36,310 nt of DNA, from contig JABFRV010000088.1 of the NCBI GenBank assembly GCA_013140975.1, forward strand, positions 1 to 36,310, given 5' to 3'. This DNA is from Saprospiraceae bacterium. Lineage in GTDB: Bacteria; Bacteroidota; Bacteroidia; Chitinophagales; Saprospiraceae. Below the pieces are notes generated by a model. It had not been told where the DNA came from. It saw nothing but the letters and a program-made list of their open reading frames with translations, and did not search any database. Below are positions 6,234 to 14,620 of the stretch, one piece after another. Each line of letters begins with the position of its first letter. The first letter of the stretch is position 1. The position numbers and the translations under genes were made by a program.

Positions 6234-9065
6234 ATGAAGAAAAGTATTCTATTAATTCTGCTGACTGGTGTACTATTCTCCGTGTCGGCTCAAAAACACA
6301 AAAAAGTGAAAGTTAGTCCTGAACCACAAAAGGCAATGAAAGTTGAAAACACAAGCGATTCTAACAGTAGCGTAACTGCAACCGGCAGTTCTTCAAATAT
6401 TGTAGCCACAAAGCTTACAAGTGTTGAAGGCATTACTGAGTATAGTCTTCCAAACGGGTTTAGATTTTTAGTATACCCAGACAACTCAAAGCAGACAATT
6501 ACTGTAAACATTACCTATCTGGTTGGCTCAAGACATGAAGGATATGGGGAAACCGGTATGGCACATTTACTTGAACATCTGGTTTTCAAAGGAACACCTA
6601 ATCACCCAGATATTCCGAATGAATTGACAAGCCATGGAGCAAGACCGAATGGAACAACCTGGTATGACAGAACTAATTATTTTGAAACATTTTCCGCTGA
6701 TGATAAGATGGTAAATCTTAAATGGGCCTTAGACCTAGAATCAGATAGAATGATTAACTCCTACATAGCTAAGAAGGACCTTGATAAAGAAATGACGGTC
6801 GTTCGTAATGAATTTGAAAGTGGTGAAAACGATCCCCAGGGAATTCTTATGGAGAGAGTCATGGCTACTGCTTATCTGTGGCATAATTATGGAAAAACAA
6901 CTATCGGTGCAAGATCAGATATTGAAAAAGTTCCAATTGAAAGATTACAGGCATTTTATAGAAAATATTATCAACCGGACAATGCTGTCTTAATGGTATC
7001 AGGAAAGGTTGATGAAAAAGTTGCAGTACAATTAATAACAGAATACTTTGGAAAAATTCCAAAGCCAACTCGAGAATTAATAAGAACTTATACTGAAGAA
7101 CCAACGCAAGATGGTGAAAGAGAAGTAATCTTAAAAAGAGTTGGTGATGTTCAAGTTGCTTCATGTATGTATCATATTCCTCCAGGATCGCATCCTGATT
7201 GTGCAGCAGCTGACATACTCACTGAAATATTAACTGACGAACCATCCGGAAGACTTTATAAAGCGTTAATTGAGACTAAAAAAGCGAGTAGTCAATTTGG
7301 ATGGTGCGCGAATCTTAATGAACCGGGATTTGTGTATTTTGCAACTCAGGTTAGAAAAGAAAATAATCTTGATGATGCTAAAAATACTTTGTTGTCAACA
7401 CTTGACAATATAAGTTCTAATCCAGCTTCCAAAGAAGATGTTGAAAGAGCTAAAACAAAATGGTTAAAGGATTTTGATTTATTCTTTAGCAATACAGAAT
7501 CTATTGGTAGAAGCATAAGTGAATATATCGGAATGGGAGATTGGAGACTCTTATTTATTTATAGAGATTACATTAGAAAAGTAACAGCTGAAGATGTAAA
7601 CAGAGTAGCTGCAACCTATTTTAAACCTTCCAATAGAACCATCGGAAAATTTATTCCGGAGGACAAGCCGCAAAGAGCAGAAATTCCTACAGCGCCGGAT
7701 ATTGCAATGCTTACTAAAGATTACAAAGGAGATCCACCAAAAGCACAAGGTGAAGATTTTGATCCATCTCCAATGAATATTGAAAGCAGAACACATAAAG
7801 GACAATTTAAAAATGGAATGAAGTATGCCTTCTTACCAAAATTGACGAAAGCGAATGTTGTGAATGTGAATTTGACAATGAGGATGGGAGATGAGAAATC
7901 TCTTGTAGGAAAAGGAACAGTAAGTCAGTTTACTTCATCATTATTGAATAAAGGCACAACGACAAAAACCAGACAACAGATAAAAGATGAATTTGATAAA
8001 TTAAAAGCAAGAGTAAATGTATTTGGAAGCGGTGCCAATGTTTCTGCGAGCATTCAGACAACTCGTGAAAACCTTCCGGCAGTTATGAGCTTATTACAAG
8101 ATATACTAAAGAACCCATCGTTTCCAGATAAAGAATTGGAAGAATTACGCAATGAACAACTTGCAGGTATTGAAGAGCAAAAATCCGATCCTCAAGCATT
8201 GGTAAGCAATGCGATTACAAAACATCTTAACCCGTTTCCAAAAGGAGATGTTAGATATGTAAATAATATGGATGAAGACATTGTTGAAATCAAAGCTGTT
8301 AAATTGGATGAGATTAAAAACTTCCATAAAGAGTTTTACGGTACGAATAATGCAACCATAAGTATTGTTGGAGATTTTGATGAAGATCAAATTAAAACGC
8401 AGCTTGAAAGAGAACTTGGAAACTGGAATTCAAAAGCTAAATTCAGCAGAATTGTTGATAAATACGTTCCAGTTGAAGCAAAAGATATCAATATAGAAAC
8501 TCCTGATAAAGCGAATGCAATGTTCTTGGCTGGATGCAATCTTGAGATTAAAGATGATGATCCGGATTACGCAGCCATGGTGCTCGGAAATTATATTCTT
8601 GGAGGTGGATTCTTAAACAGCAGATTAGCTACCAGAATCAGACAAAAAGAAGGACTAAGTTACGGTGTTGGTTCACAGTTTTTCTGCGAATCATTAGATA
8701 AGTCTGGTGGATTTATGGCCTATGCAATTTATGCTCCTGAAAACAGAGATAAACTTATCGATGCATTTAAAGATGAAATTAGCAAGTTGCTTAAAGACGG
8801 TTTCACAGAGCAGGAAATTAAGGATGCAAAATCCGGTCTTCTTCAATCTAGAAAAGTTACTCGTTCACAAGACAATAGCTTAAGTGGAATGTTAAATAAC
8901 ATGAGTTATCTCAATCGAAATATGAACTTCACATTAGAATTAGAGAAGAGAATGGAATCTTTAACAGCGGATCAAATAAATTCCGCTTTTAGAAAACATG
9001 TTAGTCTTGATAAAATATCAATGGTCAAAGGTGGTGACTTTGCAAACAAGCTAAAGAAGCCTTAA
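6234..9065 (+). CDS. Secreted M16-family zinc peptidase, two-domain (pitrilysin-like)
   Basis: A 943-aa processing-type metallopeptidase of clan ME. A signal peptide (MKKSILLILLTGVLFSVSAQ) ends near residue 20, followed by a Lys/Ser-rich linker, so the enzyme acts in the periplasm or at the envelope. The inverted zinc motif HLLEH is at 111-115 (GMAHLLEHLVFKGT) and the third ligand Glu is in VRNEFE at about 190-195. The first catalytic half covers about 65-480. The second half (about 500-943) repeats the M16 fold but lacks HxxEH, as expected of the inactive partner domain; it keeps the substrate-grip signature GGGFLNSRLATRIRQKEGLSYG near 785-806. This is the usual architecture of single-chain Bacteroidota M16 peptidases. 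Its promoter is at 6197 and a strong terminator follows. Confidence 0.93.
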   Translation: MKKSILLILLTGVLFSVSAQKHKKVKVSPEPQKAMKVENTSDSNSSVTATGSSSNIVATKLTSVEGITEYSLPNGFRFLVYPDNSKQTITVNITYLVGSRHEGYGETGMAHLLEHLVFKGTPNHPDIPNELTSHGARPNGTTWYDRTNYFETFSADDKMVNLKWALDLESDRMINSYIAKKDLDKEMTVVRNEFESGENDPQGILMERVMATAYLWHNYGKTTIGARSDIEKVPIERLQAFYRKYYQPDNAVLMVSGKVDEKVAVQLITEYFGKIPKPTRELIRTYTEEPTQDGEREVILKRVGDVQVASCMYHIPPGSHPDCAAADILTEILTDEPSGRLYKALIETKKASSQFGWCANLNEPGFVYFATQVRKENNLDDAKNTLLSTLDNISSNPASKEDVERAKTKWLKDFDLFFSNTESIGRSISEYIGMGDWRLLFIYRDYIRKVTAEDVNRVAATYFKPSNRTIGKFIPEDKPQRAEIPTAPDIAMLTKDYKGDPPKAQGEDFDPSPMNIESRTHKGQFKNGMKYAFLPKLTKANVVNVNLTMRMGDEKSLVGKGTVSQFTSSLLNKGTTTKTRQQIKDEFDKLKARVNVFGSGANVSASIQTTRENLPAVMSLLQDILKNPSFPDKELEELRNEQLAGIEEQKSDPQALVSNAITKHLNPFPKGDVRYVNNMDEDIVEIKAVKLDEIKNFHKEFYGTNNATISIVGDFDEDQIKTQLERELGNWNSKAKFSRIVDKYVPVEAKDINIETPDKANAMFLAGCNLEIKDDDPDYAAMVLGNYILGGGFLNSRLATRIRQKEGLSYGVGSQFFCESLDKSGGFMAYAIYAPENRDKLIDAFKDEISKLLKDGFTEQEIKDAKSGLLQSRKVTRSQDNSLSGMLNNMSYLNRNMNFTLELEKRMESLTADQINSAFRKHVSLDKISMVKGGDFANKLKKP

Positions 9066-9087
9066 TAGATTGACAAATAAATAATTT

Positions 9088-9120
9088 AAAAAGCCTGTGT
9101 AGTTTTACACGGGCTTTTTT
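9088..9120 (+). terminator. Rho-independent terminator after the M16 gene
   Basis: A long stem pairs AAAAAGCCTGTGTA with TACACGGGCTTTTT (one T-G wobble) around a GTTT loop, followed by a T tract. It starts 22 nt after the stop codon. The A tract on the other side would also let it work in reverse. Confidence 0.85.
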
Positions 9121-9283
9121 ATTGAATAGAAAATAATAAAAATTAAAAACTAAATAATATTATAAATAGTCAGCATAAACATTTTAAGCCCGAATTATAT
9201 ATAATAAAACTTTGAGCCTGAATCCCTTGGATGTAAAAAGTGAAGTCGAGATATAATTAACTCACATTGCATCTACATCAAAA

Positions 9284-9313
9284 TTTTGAATTCGAATAAA
9301 ATTACTATGTTTG
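9284..9313 (+). promoter_or_regulatory. Promoter (-33 and -7) of the TPR lipoprotein gene
   Basis: TTTTG at 9284-9288 and TATGTTTG at 9306-9313 are separated by 17 nt, the best complete Bacteroidota promoter in the window. The ATG at 9318 is only 4 nt past the -7 box, so the transcript is expected to begin at or very near the start codon. Confidence 0.6.
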
Positions 9314-9317
9314 TAGA

Positions 9318-10298
9318 ATGAGAGGAATATTTTTATTAATAATTCTTATAGTAAGTTGTAAGAATAAAGAAACACCTAGCCCTGAGACCTTAGTCCAGCT
9401 TTCTGATAGTATTCCTTACTTTGATGAATTGCTGAAGAAGTTTCCCGATTCCGACAGCTTACATTATAATAAAGGAATTTATCTTATTCAAAATGAACAG
9501 GTAGATTCCGGTATCATAATGCTAGAAAAAGCTTTGGAATTAAATCCGGGACATGCAAACTATTATTTATCATTAAGTGACGCTTATATTTTAGCAATAG
9601 AGTCTAAGAAGGCAGAAGCAATAATTGATTCCGCAATGGATAGATTTCCAAATGACGTTATAGTATTACTTAAAAAATCAAGAGTGCAATTAATACTTAA
9701 CAAACATTTAAATGCAATGGCAACTTTGGATTTTATTTTTTCAATCGATCCACAAAATGCAGAAGCTAATTATATTGCAGGACATGTATTCTATGAGCAA
9801 GGAGATACTGGAAGGGCAATAAAGTGTTATCAAAAAACCGTAGATTTAAATCCAGAGTATGTCGAAGGTTGGATTCAATTGGGAGACATCATGATGTCAA
9901 TGAAAAACAAAAGAGCATTAGATTATTACAGAAATGCAATAAGACTAGATTCTAACAATATAGAAACCTTGCACAATTATGCTTATGCTCTTCAATCATT
10001 AGGAAATAAAAATTTAGCAATCGAGGCTTATAAGAAAAATATTATTAAAAGCCCTAACTATGAATTAAGTTATTACAATCTTGGATTAATGTACCAAGAA
10101 ATGGACTCATGTTTTCAAGCTATACAATATCTTGATAAAGCAATAGAGCTCAACAAAGAAGAAGCGTCGAGTTATTATTTTAGAGCGAGATGTTTTATTC
10201 AATCTGGAAGACAGGTAAAAGCACGAGAAGATCTCAAGGAAGCGTTAAGAATTTATCCGAATTATAAAGAGGCAGACGAATTATTAAAAAAGATCTGA
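9318..10298 (+). CDS. TPR-repeat lipoprotein
   Basis: A 326-aa envelope lipoprotein. The N-terminal hydrophobic segment ends in the lipobox IVSC (Cys14), so the mature protein should be lipid-anchored. The rest is built from about seven tetratricopeptide repeats; clear units are at about 68-100 (ALELNPGHANYYLSLSDAY), 140-172, 174-205 (YQKTVDLNPEYVEGWIQLG), 206-240, 242-275 and 276-310. TPR arrays mediate protein-protein contacts; no catalytic domain is present. The gene is monocistronic, with its own promoter upstream and a shared hairpin downstream. Related Bacteroidota TPR lipoproteins are common; the partner cannot be told from sequence. Confidence 0.85.
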   Translation: MRGIFLLIILIVSCKNKETPSPETLVQLSDSIPYFDELLKKFPDSDSLHYNKGIYLIQNEQVDSGIIMLEKALELNPGHANYYLSLSDAYILAIESKKAEAIIDSAMDRFPNDVIVLLKKSRVQLILNKHLNAMATLDFIFSIDPQNAEANYIAGHVFYEQGDTGRAIKCYQKTVDLNPEYVEGWIQLGDIMMSMKNKRALDYYRNAIRLDSNNIETLHNYAYALQSLGNKNLAIEAYKKNIIKSPNYELSYYNLGLMYQEMDSCFQAIQYLDKAIELNKEEASSYYFRARCFIQSGRQVKAREDLKEALRIYPNYKEADELLKKI

Positions 10299-10362
10299 CT
10301 TATATAACTGATGTCAGAATCATTAACTAATCCTTAATCAATTTAGAAATATTGGTTAAAAA

Positions 10363-10394
10363 AAAAGGGCCTGTCGCCTTTGACAAACCCTTTT
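10363..10394. terminator. Bidirectional terminator between convergent genes
   Basis: AAAAGGG (10363-10369) pairs with CCCTTTT (10388-10394), and an inner TGTC pairs with GACA around a GCCTTT loop, with a 2x2 interior loop. It lies between the TPR gene and the DUF3078 gene. The long A run on its left gives a strong U tract for minus-strand transcripts and a weaker one for plus-strand transcripts. Confidence 0.75.
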
Positions 10395-10418
10395 ACGATT
10401 TATAGTTTCTAAAAAGAA

Positions 10419-11462
10419 CTAGAAATTTCTGTTGTATACTAATAATAATTGTTGAATCCAATTGGTTCGCTTTCCTTGTCCGGAAATTCCACCAATCGCA
10501 TCTCTGTCAGATACATTGTTTATTTTATTATCGTCATAGAATGCATCTACTCTAAAATTTAAATTTAACCCTTTTACAATTTCAAGACCGATATTGTTTA
10601 ACCAGGTAACATCAATGTTTTGTGGATTATCAATATAATCGGAAAACAATAACATTTCTGAACCAAAGTTAACTCTATTCCATAACTTCGCACTATAACC
10701 TGCGCGTCCTAAAGCTCCAACACCAATTCTTGATTGTTTATAAGTTCCATCGTCATTCTTTTCAGTGCCGTGATAACCAAGGTTGGCAATATCCTGATCT
10801 GCAACCACAATTGCCTTTAAAGCAACCGGAGAAATGAAAGCATACCAATTGTCTTTCTTTTGGTATTTTAAACCCAATGCAAAAGTGATGTTGGCAGGAG
10901 AAAATAATTTAGAAACAATGTTTGTGTTAAATGGAGCGGTATTAACTTCCTTCAGATAGATTTTTTTGTTAGCAGAGTCTTGATAAGAACCTAACAATTG
11001 CGAAAGGAAAAATAAGTCAGCAGAATAAGCCCAAGGTGAACCATCTTTTATTTTGTAAGCGCAGTTAGAGCTAATGGTAAAAAGGTCTAGTGCTTTTTCA
11101 AATGGAACCTTGTCTTTAGAACCCACTGCAAGGGCTCCGTTTCCAATTCTTTGTGTTGAAAGATTGACATTGACGTCATTGTTCCAGGAAAGAAGATTTT
11201 TCTTGTAATTTGCCTTGTAAGCTATTGCACCTCCAAAACCCAATCTGTTGGAACCTCCTCCAATATAAGGATTGATATTTGCTAGTTGGCCTAAGTCAAG
11301 ACCAATACCTCCTTTAGTTGTCCATCCAGAAGCATTGTCTTCTGTTTTTAGAGCAGCTTCCATAGCTTTTTTTCTTTCTGCTTCTTGAGCAGCAGAATTG
11401 TCTTGTGCATTAATGATCACAAGGTTTAATAATAGAAATAAGTGAAGCAATTTTTTTTTCAT
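10419..11462 (-). CDS. DUF3078 outer-membrane beta-barrel protein
   Basis: A 347-aa protein with signal peptide (MKKKLLHLFLLLNLVIINAQ, cleaved near residue 20) and a body of alternating aromatic/polar strands. The N-terminal block GWTTKGGIGLDLGQLANINPY (around 47-67), the LSWNNDVNVNLSTQRIGNG segment and the C-terminus LLLVYNRNF, ending in an aromatic as barrel proteins do, match the Bacteroidota DUF3078 family. It most likely sits in the outer membrane; function unknown. It is the last gene of a four-gene minus-strand cluster, 12 nt after the MscS-like gene, and ends at a terminator. Confidence 0.85.
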   Translation of the reverse strand: MKKKLLHLFLLLNLVIINAQDNSAAQEAERKKAMEAALKTEDNASGWTTKGGIGLDLGQLANINPYIGGGSNRLGFGGAIAYKANYKKNLLSWNNDVNVNLSTQRIGNGALAVGSKDKVPFEKALDLFTISSNCAYKIKDGSPWAYSADLFFLSQLLGSYQDSANKKIYLKEVNTAPFNTNIVSKLFSPANITFALGLKYQKKDNWYAFISPVALKAIVVADQDIANLGYHGTEKNDDGTYKQSRIGVGALGRAGYSAKLWNRVNFGSEMLLFSDYIDNPQNIDVTWLNNIGLEIVKGLNLNFRVDAFYDDNKINNVSDRDAIGGISGQGKRTNWIQQLLLVYNRNF

Positions 11463-11474
11463 AAAATAAAATAT

Positions 11475-12284
11475 TTATTGTTTGTTAAAAATTTCAATTT
11501 TTCCTTTGGCTAACTTATTGAGGGGTATAACTACAGTTCTATCATTACAATCAAGTGTTAATGAAGTTTTATCCAAGTCAATTATAGTTCCTTCACTGTC
11601 ATCAATTCTAACTTTTTGACCAACCTTGATCTTTTCTTTGCTGTAAAAGGACACAAGAAAATTAGCGACTACATCTTTGGAGGCAAGACCATAACCGATT
11701 GCAAAAGCTAATGATAAGCCAGCAATTAAAATTGATATATTCGTTCCAATGAATTGTGTGTTTACTTTTGCTTGCCCTAGTGCACTAATTACTACGTTTA
11801 TGAGAATAAAGTAAAACAAAGCATCTCCAATGAATGAAGCAGATGGAATACCTAGATTTTTACATGTGGAAACGACCGTCTTTTTCAGGGAGTCAGCAAG
11901 TATAAATCCGATCATGAGAATTGCAAGAGCCGTAACAAGATTTGGAATCCAATTGATAATATCTGAAATAAGACTAGATAAAGCTTGAATTCCCAAAATA
12001 TCAGTTGCTGCTACCAAAAAGATTAGCAACATGAAATAATAAATAATCGAAGAAAGAATAAGACTTGGAAAAACTTTGAATTTGGAATTGGCCAGAAAAT
12101 CTGAATTATTGATAATATCTGCAAATCTGTCAATTTGAAGTTTTTTAAGAGTTTCAAGAACTAATCTTCTTACAATTTTAGCAATGATGAAACCTATAAT
12201 AAATATTATTAAGGCACCAACTATTCTGGGGATTACACCTATAAATCCATCCAGGATTTGTCTTAAATTATCAATATTAATCAT
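11475..12284 (-). CDS. MscS-type mechanosensitive channel with TM-helix repeats
   Basis: With the start set at ATG 12284 the protein is 269 aa (MINIDNLRQ...). An upstream ATG at 12335 would overlap the preceding gene by 35 nt, so I prefer the internal start, 16 nt after that gene's stop. Two conserved TM-helix modules occur (GVIPRIVGALIIFIIGFIIAK near 15-35, and NWIPNLVTALAILMIGFILAD near 108-128), then further spans, a GYGLASKDVVANFLVSFY pore-like helix and the small MscS beta domain (VGQKVRIDDSEGTIIDLD... ending VVIPLNKL). It should sit in the inner membrane and gate with tension or act as a small-solute channel. Its position downstream of an ECF sigma factor suggests stress-linked expression (inference). 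Confidence 0.85.
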   Translation of the reverse strand: MINIDNLRQILDGFIGVIPRIVGALIIFIIGFIIAKIVRRLVLETLKKLQIDRFADIINNSDFLANSKFKVFPSLILSSIIYYFMLLIFLVAATDILGIQALSSLISDIINWIPNLVTALAILMIGFILADSLKKTVVSTCKNLGIPSASFIGDALFYFILINVVISALGQAKVNTQFIGTNISILIAGLSLAFAIGYGLASKDVVANFLVSFYSKEKIKVGQKVRIDDSEGTIIDLDKTSLTLDCNDRTVVIPLNKLAKGKIEIFNKQ

Positions 12285-12300
12285 ATTTAAATGGGGTTTA

Positions 12301-12537
12301 TTATTGTGGAAAACGATCAGGTTTTTTTTGATCATCTATGGGCCTTAAGGTAGTATTGTCGCTCTCAAAAAATTTACTGAGCGTTTTTACCTGATTTGGC
12401 AAAAACAATTCGAAAAAGTTACCGATGAGTTTGAAAAAAGAAATATTCCCTTGAATATTCGATTCAATTCTGCCGGATTTATTTTTTTCGAAGCTCGAAA
12501 TTCTTTCCTGATGTAATTTTTTAAAATTGTTTTCCAT
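12301..12537 (-). CDS. 78-aa hypothetical protein coupled to an ECF sigma factor
   Basis: The ATG follows the sigma-factor stop codon with no gap (TAA then ATG), so translation is probably coupled. The product is soluble with a central amphipathic and hydrophobic stretch (NISFFKLIGNFFELFLPNQVKTLSKFF, about 31-57) between charged ends; there is no signal peptide and no clear zinc motif. Anti-sigma factors usually occupy this position, but this protein lacks both the ZAS HxxxCxxC motif and a true transmembrane domain, so that role is only a position-based guess. The hydrophobic central segment could bind the sigma factor or the membrane surface. I do not recognise the family. Confidence 0.6.
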   Translation of the reverse strand: MENNFKKLHQERISSFEKNKSGRIESNIQGNISFFKLIGNFFELFLPNQVKTLSKFFESDNTTLRPIDDQKKPDRFPQ

Positions 12538-13086
12538 TTAAAAGGCATTTTCTAATTTAGAAAAAATGAGTTTAAATCTAGATTTCGCACGTTTCAATTG
12601 CATTTTAACAGCACTTTCAGTTTTATTAATTATTCCACTTATATCTTTAATTGAAAGCTCATCCATGTATTTCATTAGTAATATAGCCTTGTCACCTTCA
12701 TTCATCATATCCATTACTTTTTCAATCGTATTGCTGTCGATTTGCGTAATCCAATGATCATCTACTTCATCAACAAAGTCTAAATTTTCATTCTTTACGT
12801 CAAAGTCAGTAACCGGTAAGTTTTTGTTTTTTCTAATAACATCTATACAGTAATTATAAGTAACAGCATAAACCCAGGTTGAGAATTTTGATTTTTCTTT
12901 AAAACTTCCTATATTTACTAATAGTTTAATAAAAACATCCTGAACAGCATCTAAGGCTTCTGCGTCATTTTTAAAAAAACTCAAACATTTGCCATAAACT
13001 TTACCAGAGTATCTTTGATAAATAATTGAAAAATATTTATCATCTTGAGAATCAAGATAGCTCACGACGAGATCTTCATCACTCAT
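12538..13086 (-). CDS. ECF-type sigma-70 family RNA polymerase sigma factor
   Basis: With the start at ATG 13086 the protein is 182 aa (MSDEDLVVSYLDSQ...), the normal ECF length. A TTG at 13149 would add 21 residues but lies inside a TATATTTG promoter box, so I reject it. Region 2 runs from about 10 to 80: the DAEALDAVQDVFIKLL core-binding helix, then FSTWVYAVTYNYCIDVIRK, the -10 recognition segment. Region 4 is at about 120-175: DKAILLMKYMDELSIKDISGIINKTESAVKMQLKRAKSRF, a complete helix-turn-helix. There is no C-terminal extension. It heads an operon with the 78-aa protein, the MscS-like channel and a DUF3078 protein, and diverges from the M28-mutY-ssb-gldED cluster. It may autoregulate, but no ECF-type promoter was identified. 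Confidence 0.88.
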   Translation of the reverse strand: MSDEDLVVSYLDSQDDKYFSIIYQRYSGKVYGKCLSFFKNDAEALDAVQDVFIKLLVNIGSFKEKSKFSTWVYAVTYNYCIDVIRKNKNLPVTDFDVKNENLDFVDEVDDHWITQIDSNTIEKVMDMMNEGDKAILLMKYMDELSIKDISGIINKTESAVKMQLKRAKSRFKLIFSKLENAF

Positions 13087-13146
13087 TGATTCTAGGGCAA
13101 CTTTATTGTAGAATACCTTCGAAAGTAGAATACTTATAAAACTATT

Positions 13147-13154
13147 CAAATATA
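13147..13154 (-). promoter_or_regulatory. Putative -7 box of the sigma-factor operon
   Basis: TATATTTG on the minus strand is a perfect TAnnTTTG. Its last three bases are the TTG that a naive frame call would take as the start codon, which supports the downstream ATG at 13086 and a leader of about 55 nt. Confidence 0.55.
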
Positions 13155-13180
13155 TAGACTCTAAAAGAGGCGAAAGTAAC

Positions 13181-13188
13181 TAATTTTG
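13181..13188 (+). promoter_or_regulatory. Putative -7 box for the M28-mutY-ssb-gldE-gldD cluster
   Basis: TAATTTTG fits TAnnTTTG and ends 19 nt before the ATG at 13208. It is back to back with the sigma-operon box at 13147-13154 in a very compact divergent control region. Confidence 0.5.
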
Positions 13189-13207
13189 TCATTGTATAAT
13201 TGAAGTA

Positions 13208-14608
13208 ATGAGGGGAAAAAATAGCTGCAGGATATTATTGTTACTAATACTATTCATGAGAATACCAGTAATAGAGCTGAAATCACAGGAAGAAGACACG
13301 AAGGCTTTCTTTATAAAAAGCGTTTTTGAAGTCGCTTTAGAGAATCAGATGTCATACCGCTGGCTGTATCATCTTTCAGAGAATATTGGGGGTCGAATAG
13401 CAGGCAGTCCTCAAAGCTTTAAAGCAATAGATTTTACCCACACTGTATTAGACACCCTTCAGTCCGATACAGTTTGGAATCAAGCCTGTGAGGTTAACTA
13501 TTGGTATAGAGGAAGCAAAGAGAGTGTAAAAATTATAGGAAGCGAAATAAAAGGCAAAAAAATATTAAATGTATTATGCCTTGGAGGATCAGGGGCTACA
13601 ACAAAAAAGGGAACCGTTGCTGAGATCATAGAAGTTCAAAGTCTTGAGGAAATCAAAGAAAGAGCAACTGAAATTAAGGGCAAAATTGTTTTTTGTAACC
13701 GAAAATGGAATAATCGCAACTTGAGAACTTTTCATTCTTACGGAGAAGCAGTTGATCAGAGGGTATTTGGGCCCAATGAGGCGTCAAAATATGGAGCCGT
13801 TGCATGTATTGTTCGATCGATGACAGGAAGAATGGATGATAATCCTCATACAGGAGTTACTATTTTTAATGATGGAATCGCAAAAATTCCCGCCTTAGCT
13901 GTAAGTACGAACGACGCAGATTACCTTTCACAATTGTTGAAAAAAAGCAAGATTAAACTTCAGATCAAAACCCACTGTGAAGATCGAGGAATTGTAAATT
14001 CATTTAGTGTAATCGGAGAAATAAAAGGAAGTGAAAAGCCAGATGAAATAATTTTGGTTGGCGGACATTTAGATTCATGGGATGTTGGAGGAGGAGCACA
14101 TGATGATGGCGCAGGATGTGTTCAATCCATAGAAGTTTTTTATCTGTTGAAAAAATTAAATTATAAGCCAAGAAGAACAATACGTTGTGTTTTATTTATG
14201 AATGAAGAGAACGGATTATCAGGTGGCAAAACGTATGCAAAAGTTTCTAAAGATAAAAAGGAATTTCACTATGCGGCAATTGAAAGTGATGCAGGAGGAT
14301 TTACACCGAAGGGATTAACCTATGATGTTGATACTTCAACACTAACAAGATATTCAAAGTTTTTTGAAGGATGGAATTCATTACTAACACCATATGATAT
14401 TAAAATCAGTAAAGGTGGTTCAGGAGCAGATATTGGACCTTTAAAAGAACAAAAAGGAATATTATTTGGATTGAGTCCGGATTCACAACGCTATTTTGAT
14501 TTTCATCATACTGAAGTGGACCGAATAACTGCTGTTCATCCCCGGGAGTTAGCCTTAGGATCAGCCGCAATGACAAGTCTTGTTTACTTATTGGATCAGA
14601 CTCCATAA
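13208..14608 (+). CDS. Secreted M28-family metallopeptidase with PA domain
   Basis: A 466-aa zinc aminopeptidase or carboxypeptidase-like enzyme. A hydrophobic signal segment (about 8-24) directs export. A protease-associated (PA) insert covers about 110-250. The di-zinc site is visible in the usual order: His287 and Asp289 in GGHLDSWD, bridging Asp299 in HDDGAG, catalytic Glu333 and ligand Glu334 in NEENG, Asp361 in ESDAGG, and a late His in DFHHTEVD (431-438). All ligands are present, so the enzyme should be active. Substrate, exopeptidase polarity and final location are not determinable. It leads a tightly spaced cluster, with mutY 12 nt downstream, although the functions are unrelated. 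Confidence 0.9.
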   Translation: MRGKNSCRILLLLILFMRIPVIELKSQEEDTKAFFIKSVFEVALENQMSYRWLYHLSENIGGRIAGSPQSFKAIDFTHTVLDTLQSDTVWNQACEVNYWYRGSKESVKIIGSEIKGKKILNVLCLGGSGATTKKGTVAEIIEVQSLEEIKERATEIKGKIVFCNRKWNNRNLRTFHSYGEAVDQRVFGPNEASKYGAVACIVRSMTGRMDDNPHTGVTIFNDGIAKIPALAVSTNDADYLSQLLKKSKIKLQIKTHCEDRGIVNSFSVIGEIKGSEKPDEIILVGGHLDSWDVGGGAHDDGAGCVQSIEVFYLLKKLNYKPRRTIRCVLFMNEENGLSGGKTYAKVSKDKKEFHYAAIESDAGGFTPKGLTYDVDTSTLTRYSKFFEGWNSLLTPYDIKISKGGSGADIGPLKEQKGILFGLSPDSQRYFDFHHTEVDRITAVHPRELALGSAAMTSLVYLLDQTP

Positions 14609-14620
14609 TATTTATTTCAG

